A DNA stretch of 26,583 nt from Negativicutes bacterium (GTDB taxonomy: Bacteria; Bacillota_C; Negativicutes; Acidaminococcales; Acidaminococcaceae): NCBI GenBank assembly GCA_009930275.1, contig RZYP01000020.1:1-26583 (forward strand), written 5' to 3'. Each line of letters starts with the position of its first letter. Position 1 is the first letter of the stretch. The position numbers and the translations under genes were made by a program. The notes beneath the pieces are model-generated. The model ran no database searches. It was not told where the DNA came from and worked only from the letters and a program-made list of their open reading frames with translations. Positions 22,698 through 26,583 of the stretch are shown here, in pieces.

Positions 22698-23468
22698 ATG
22701 GAGAACAAATTAAAACTTTACGGTTTCAACAACTTAACGAAGGCGCTTAGCTTTAATATTTACGACGTCTGCTACGCCAAAACAGAAAGAGAGCAAAGGG
22801 ACTATATTGCCTATATCGACGAGCAGTATAATTCTGAGAGGCTGACCAAGATTTTGTTGCAGGTTACCGACATGATTGGCGCAACAGTACTGAACGTTGC
22901 TAAGCAGGACTATGACCCGCAGGGGGCCAGCGTTACCGTTCTGATTGCCGAGGAGTCGATGATTCCGTCAATGGATGGCGATACAATTGTTGCACATCTG
23001 GATAAAAGCCATGTTACTGTTCATACTTATCCTGAGTTTCATCCGGACAACTCCATTGCTACCTTTCGCGTTGATATAGATGTGGCTACTTGCGGCGAAA
23101 TTACTCCGCTCAGCACTCTCGACTTTTTAATTGGCAGTTTTGATTCTGATATCATAACCATGGACTATCGCGTGCGTGGTTTTACTCGTGACATAGATGG
23201 TAAAAAATTATATATCGACCATAATATAACTTCAATTCAGGATTACATTGACGTCAAGACCTTGGAAAAATATGATGCTATCGATATCAATATGTATCAG
23301 GCTAATATTTTTCATACGAAGATGTTAATCAAAGAAGTTGATTTGCAAAATTATCTGTTCAAAACCGACGTCTATGAATTGCCGCCGAAAACAAGGCTGA
23401 AAATAACTAATAGTTTAAGACGTGAAATGATCGAAATTTTCAGCGGTATGAACGTATACAAGGAGTGA
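22698..23468 (+). CDS. speD: S-adenosylmethionine decarboxylase proenzyme
   Basis: Makes decarboxylated SAM, the aminopropyl donor for spermidine. It is the longer, E. coli-like type (256 aa), not the roughly 125-aa Bacillus type. The self-cleavage site is [14 protein letters not shown]104 would become the pyruvoyl group, with H109 and E113 nearby; C132 in [12 protein letters not shown] is the other conserved processing residue. The ATG at 22698 has AAGGAGGT at 22686-22693. It is the first gene of the polyamine operon and follows a terminator and a structured RNA, so it may be subject to attenuation. Confidence 0.95.
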   Translation: MENKLKLYGFNNLTKALSFNIYDVCYAKTEREQRDYIAYIDEQYNSERLTKILLQVTDMIGATVLNVAKQDYDPQGASVTVLIAEESMIPSMDGDTIVAHLDKSHVTVHTYPEFHPDNSIATFRVDIDVATCGEITPLSTLDFLIGSFDSDIITMDYRVRGFTRDIDGKKLYIDHNITSIQDYIDVKTLEKYDAIDINMYQANIFHTKMLIKEVDLQNYLFKTDVYELPPKTRLKITNSLRREMIEIFSGMNVYKE

Positions 23469-23476
23469 AATAAAAA

Positions 23477-24934
23477 TTGACTAAGCTTTCGCAGGAGAAG
23501 GCTCCGATTTTAGAAGCTTTGGAAGAATTTAAAAGAATGCGCCTGGTGCCTTTTGATGTTCCGGGTCATAAAAGGGGCAGGGGCAACAAGGAGTTGACCG
23601 AGTTTTTGGGCGAAAAATGCCTGACTGTTGATGTCAACTCCATGAAACAACTTGATAATCTTTGCCATCCTGTAGGAGCAATCCGGGAAGCGGAAGAATT
23701 GGCGGCGGAAGCTTTTGGCGCTGAGCATGCCTTTTTTATTGTCAATGGGACAACGGCCGCGGTCCAGGCAATGGTTCTAACGGCCTGCAAACGTGGAGAA
23801 AAAATAATTTTACCGCGCAATGTTCACCGCAGTGTCATCAATGCGATGATTTTATGCGGCGCTGTGCCTGTTTACATCAATCCCCAGATGAATGAAGCTC
23901 TCGGTATTTCTCTAGGCATGGAGGTTTCTGATGTAAAAAAAGCAATAGAAGAAAACCCGGATGCCAAGGCAGTGCTTGTTAATAACCCAACTTATTACGG
24001 TATTTGTTCCAATCTCAAGGCGATAACGGAGCTGGCACACGCAAATAACATGCTTGTTCTGGCAGACGAAGCACATGGTACACATTTTTATTTCGGGGAA
24101 AACATGCCAATCTCCGGCATGGCGGCAGGTGCCGATATGGCATCTGTGAGCATGCACAAGTCAGGAGGATCTCTTACACAGAGTTCATTCTTGCTTTGCG
24201 GGAAGAATATCAATTCCCAATATGTAAGACAAATAATTAATTTGACGCAGACTACCAGCGGTTCCTATCTTTTGCTTTCCAGCCTTGATATTTCCAGGAG
24301 AAATCTGAGCCTGCGAGGTAAAGAGATTTTCAAGTCAGTCGTCGATATGGTAGAGTATGCAAGGCAGGAAATAAATCAAATAGGAGATTATTACGCTTAT
24401 TCTCGTGAATTAATAAACGGCGACAGCGTTTTTGATTTTGATGTTACCAAATTGTCCGTTAATACTTTCGAAACCGGACTGGCTGGCATCGAAGTATATG
24501 ATTTGCTGCGTGATGAGTATGATATCCAGATAGAATTTGGTGATTTGGGGAATTTTTTGGCGTATGTGTCTGTTGGTGATAATTATAAAAACATTGAACG
24601 CTTGATTGGTGCATTATCGGAAATAAGGCGTTTATACAAAAAAGACAAGGCTGGTATGCTGCGGCACGAGTATATACCGCCAATGGTTAAATTAGCACCG
24701 CAGCAAGGTTTTTACGGAGAGAAAGAACAGGTTGTTTTGGAGGAGAGCGCAGGCAGAATTTGCAGTGAGTTTGTAATGAGCTATCCGCCGGGAATTCCAA
24801 TTCTGGCTCCAGGTGAAGAAATTACCGCGGAAATTATTGAATATATCAAGTACGCTAAAGAAAAGGGCTGCTTCTTAACCGGCCCGGAAGATATGGAAGT
24901 TAGAAAGATTAATGTTTTGAAAGGAGGGTGTTAA
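23477..24934 (+). CDS. speA: Orn/Lys/Arg decarboxylase family enzyme, probably arginine decarboxylase
   Basis: PLP-dependent decarboxylase of the short fold-type I group (Bacillus SpeA/YaaO-like), 485 aa. FDVPGHKRGRG opens the domain, DEAHG (197-201) contacts PLP, and K228 in SMHKSGGSLTQSS forms the Schiff base. The C-terminal domain has SYPPGIPILAPGE, typical of the family. Arginine is the likely substrate because speB (agmatinase) is two genes downstream: arginine to agmatine to putrescine. Lysine or ornithine cannot be excluded from sequence alone. It starts at a TTG (23477), 8 bases after speD, with AGGAG about 11 bases upstream. Confidence 0.88.
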   Translation: MTKLSQEKAPILEALEEFKRMRLVPFDVPGHKRGRGNKELTEFLGEKCLTVDVNSMKQLDNLCHPVGAIREAEELAAEAFGAEHAFFIVNGTTAAVQAMVLTACKRGEKIILPRNVHRSVINAMILCGAVPVYINPQMNEALGISLGMEVSDVKKAIEENPDAKAVLVNNPTYYGICSNLKAITELAHANNMLVLADEAHGTHFYFGENMPISGMAAGADMASVSMHKSGGSLTQSSFLLCGKNINSQYVRQIINLTQTTSGSYLLLSSLDISRRNLSLRGKEIFKSVVDMVEYARQEINQIGDYYAYSRELINGDSVFDFDVTKLSVNTFETGLAGIEVYDLLRDEYDIQIEFGDLGNFLAYVSVGDNYKNIERLIGALSEIRRLYKKDKAGMLRHEYIPPMVKLAPQQGFYGEKEQVVLEESAGRICSEFVMSYPPGIPILAPGEEITAEIIEYIKYAKEKGCFLTGPEDMEVRKINVLKGGC

Positions 24935-25786
24935 GTGGATCTTTGGTACAGTGAAGCACACACAAAATCCGTTAAATTTGCGATTCAGGTTGACAAACAA
25001 CTTTTCAGCGCACAAAGCGACTTTCAGAGAATAGATGTTTTCCAATCCGAAGAATTTGGCAAGTTTCTGACTCTTGATGGTTACATGATGCTGACTGAAA
25101 AAGATGAATTTATCTATCACGAGATGATAGTACATGTTCCCATGGCAGTACATCCGAACGCGAAGAAGGTTTTGGTTATTGGCGCCGGCGATGGCGGTGC
25201 AATTCGTGAACTGACCAGGTATAAAACAATTGAAAGAATTGATTTTGTCGAGATTGACGAGATGGTTGTCGATGTATGCAAAAAGTATCTTCCTCAGACA
25301 GCCTGTTCTTTTGATGATGAACGGGTTCATGCCTATTTTCAGGATGGCCTGAAGTTTATCAGGAAGCATGAGAATGAGTATGACCTGATAATAGTGGATT
25401 CGACTGATCCCTTTGGACCGGGCGAAGGTCTCTTTACCAAGGAATTTTACGGTAATTGCTATAAGGCTTTGCAAGAAGATGGCATCATGGTCAATCAGCA
25501 TGAAAGCCCGTTTTACGAAGAAGATGCTATCGCTATGAAGCGCGCTCATAAGAGAATTGTGGAATCTTTCCCCATCAGCCGTGTTTATCAAGCTCATATT
25601 CCGACCTATCCTTCCGGCCACTGGCTTTTTGGTTTTGCTTCCAAGAAGTATCACCCTGTCCGTGATCTACAGGCCGACAAGTGGAACGGTCTAGGACTAA
25701 AAACCCGCTATTATAATACAAATCTGCATAAAGGCTCATTCTGTCTGCCTAATTATGTACAGGAGATGCTGCACGATGTTGAATAA
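24935..25786 (+). CDS. speE: Spermidine synthase
   Basis: Transfers an aminopropyl group from decarboxylated SAM to putrescine. The Rossmann core has VIGAGDGGAIRE (from residue 81), E106 in FVEIDEMVV and the catalytic DSTDP (D155-D158). HIPTYPSGHWLFGFAS is the family's late block. Length 283 aa is normal. The GTG start directly follows the speA stop, with AAGGAGGG just upstream. The last 11 bases overlap the speB start. Confidence 0.97.
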   Translation: MDLWYSEAHTKSVKFAIQVDKQLFSAQSDFQRIDVFQSEEFGKFLTLDGYMMLTEKDEFIYHEMIVHVPMAVHPNAKKVLVIGAGDGGAIRELTRYKTIERIDFVEIDEMVVDVCKKYLPQTACSFDDERVHAYFQDGLKFIRKHENEYDLIIVDSTDPFGPGEGLFTKEFYGNCYKALQEDGIMVNQHESPFYEEDAIAMKRAHKRIVESFPISRVYQAHIPTYPSGHWLFGFASKKYHPVRDLQADKWNGLGLKTRYYNTNLHKGSFCLPNYVQEMLHDVE

Positions 25787-26583
25787 AAATGTAGAAACTT
25801 TTATTGCCTGCGATAAAGATTACGACGAAGCAAAAATAGTGTTATTCGGTGCTCCATTTGATTCCACGACCTCCTTCAGACCGGGGACCCGTTTCGCCAG
25901 TAAGGTTATGCGCAGTGAATCTTTTGGCATAGAAACATACAGCCCTTATCAGGACAAGGATTTGGCAGAATCCTCCATATTTGACGGAGGCGATCTAGAG
26001 CTGCCTTTCGGCAATACGGAAAGAGTTTTGGCAGAAATCGAAGAATACACGGCAAAGATTGTACAAGACGGTAAAATACCCGTTATGATCGGCGGCGAGC
26101 ATCTTGTCACTTTGGGCGCCGTTCGCGCTGTTGCTAAAAAATATCCGGATTTGCACATCATACATTTTGATGCCCATACGGATTTGAGGGAAGATTATCT
26201 CGGCGAACCATTGTCTCATGCCACGGTTATCCGCAGGCTCTGGGATATTGTCGGCGATAACAGGATTTATCAATTCGGCATCAGGTCCGGTGAAAAATAT
26301 GAGTTTGATTTTGCCACTGAACATACCACAATGAATAAGTTCAATCTTAACGGTTTAGCCGATGCAGTCAAGGCGCTGCAGGGAAAACCTGTATATTTTA
26401 CGCTTGACCTCGACGTTCTTGACCCGTCGATTTTCCCGGGAACGGGAACACCGGAAGCCGGAGGCATCTGCTTCAACGAGCTTTTGCAGGCTGTCATAAG
26501 CATGACAGGGCTCAACATAGTTGGCTGTGATATCGATGAATTGTCACCTGTTTACGACCAAAGTGGCGTTTCCACCGCGGTTG
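25776..26583 (+). CDS. speB: Agmatinase (partial, cut by the window end)
   Basis: Ureohydrolase that converts agmatine to putrescine and urea. Only the first 269 codons are in the window; the frame is still open at the last base. The Mn-binding residues are present: H109 (GGEH), D132, H134 and D136 (FDAHTDLR), and D211 and D213 (TLDLDVLDP). The ATG at 25776 has AGGAG ten bases upstream and overlaps speE by 11 bases. The agmatinase assignment rests on the operon; guanidinobutyrase and arginase are alternatives, but the context favours agmatinase. SHATVIRR replaces the usual SHGTxFRR. Confidence 0.92.
   Translation, partial: MLNKNVETFIACDKDYDEAKIVLFGAPFDSTTSFRPGTRFASKVMRSESFGIETYSPYQDKDLAESSIFDGGDLELPFGNTERVLAEIEEYTAKIVQDGKIPVMIGGEHLVTLGAVRAVAKKYPDLHIIHFDAHTDLREDYLGEPLSHATVIRRLWDIVGDNRIYQFGIRSGEKYEFDFATEHTTMNKFNLNGLADAVKALQGKPVYFTLDLDVLDPSIFPGTGTPEAGGICFNELLQAVISMTGLNIVGCDIDELSPVYDQSGVSTAV

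Noticed and set aside
24875..25654. A 259-aa open frame on the minus strand opposite speE
   Set aside because: It is the antisense shadow of a clear spermidine synthase gene and has no recognisable motif.

Overview
The window reads as chromosomal core-metabolism DNA from an anaerobic, fermentative, moderately AT-rich member of the Bacillota. My best guess is the Negativicutes. The reasons are a glycyl-radical pyruvate formate-lyase, a fumarase split into two oxygen-sensitive Fe-S subunits, a malic enzyme, a minimal NifS/NifU pair, strong Shine-Dalgarno sites, TTGACA/TATAAT promoters, and SAM-I and ZTP riboswitches. The lineage is an inference: there is no rRNA here. I saw no insertion sequence, CRISPR array, phage gene or origin.

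Layout. 1-1028 (+): a small unknown ORF and a flavodoxin-like protein. 1100-5722 (-): an FAD-linked D-lactate/glycolate dehydrogenase (GlcD family) with its own promoter, then the pflB-pflA operon. pflB is preceded by a ZTP riboswitch (pfl motif) and an intrinsic terminator. 6041-7657 (+): nifS-nifU. 7807-8853 (+): a D-cysteine desulfhydrase/ACC deaminase-family enzyme. 8925-8999 (-): tRNA-Arg(CCG). 9183-11482 (+): LUD-domain protein, DUF3842 protein and a long CofE-like protein. 11604-13214 (+): thioesterase, membrane-anchored protein and a second, short CofE-like protein. 13425-18238 (+): a tightly packed run of HyuA-like ATPase-fold protein, histone-deacetylase-family protein, RNase PH, RdgB and a YfcE-type phosphoesterase. 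18286-20950 (+): malic enzyme and the two fumarase subunits. 21000-21076 (+): tRNA-Pro(UGG). 21187-22197 (+): SAM-I riboswitch and metQ. 22331-22569 (+): a highly structured non-coding RNA with a long closing stem. 22698-end (+): speD, an Orn/Lys/Arg-type decarboxylase, speE and speB (cut by the window end).

How they work together. PFL, malic enzyme and fumarase lie around pyruvate, formate, malate and fumarate. The ZTP riboswitch ties PFL expression to one-carbon (10-formyl-THF) status. The last third is organised around S-adenosylmethionine: methionine uptake under SAM control, then the enzymes that decarboxylate SAM and make putrescine and spermidine. The least understood parts are the two operons that each carry a CofE-like protein, the HyuA/deacetylase pair, the structured RNA upstream of speD, and terminator-like hairpins in the leaders of glcD and hyuA.
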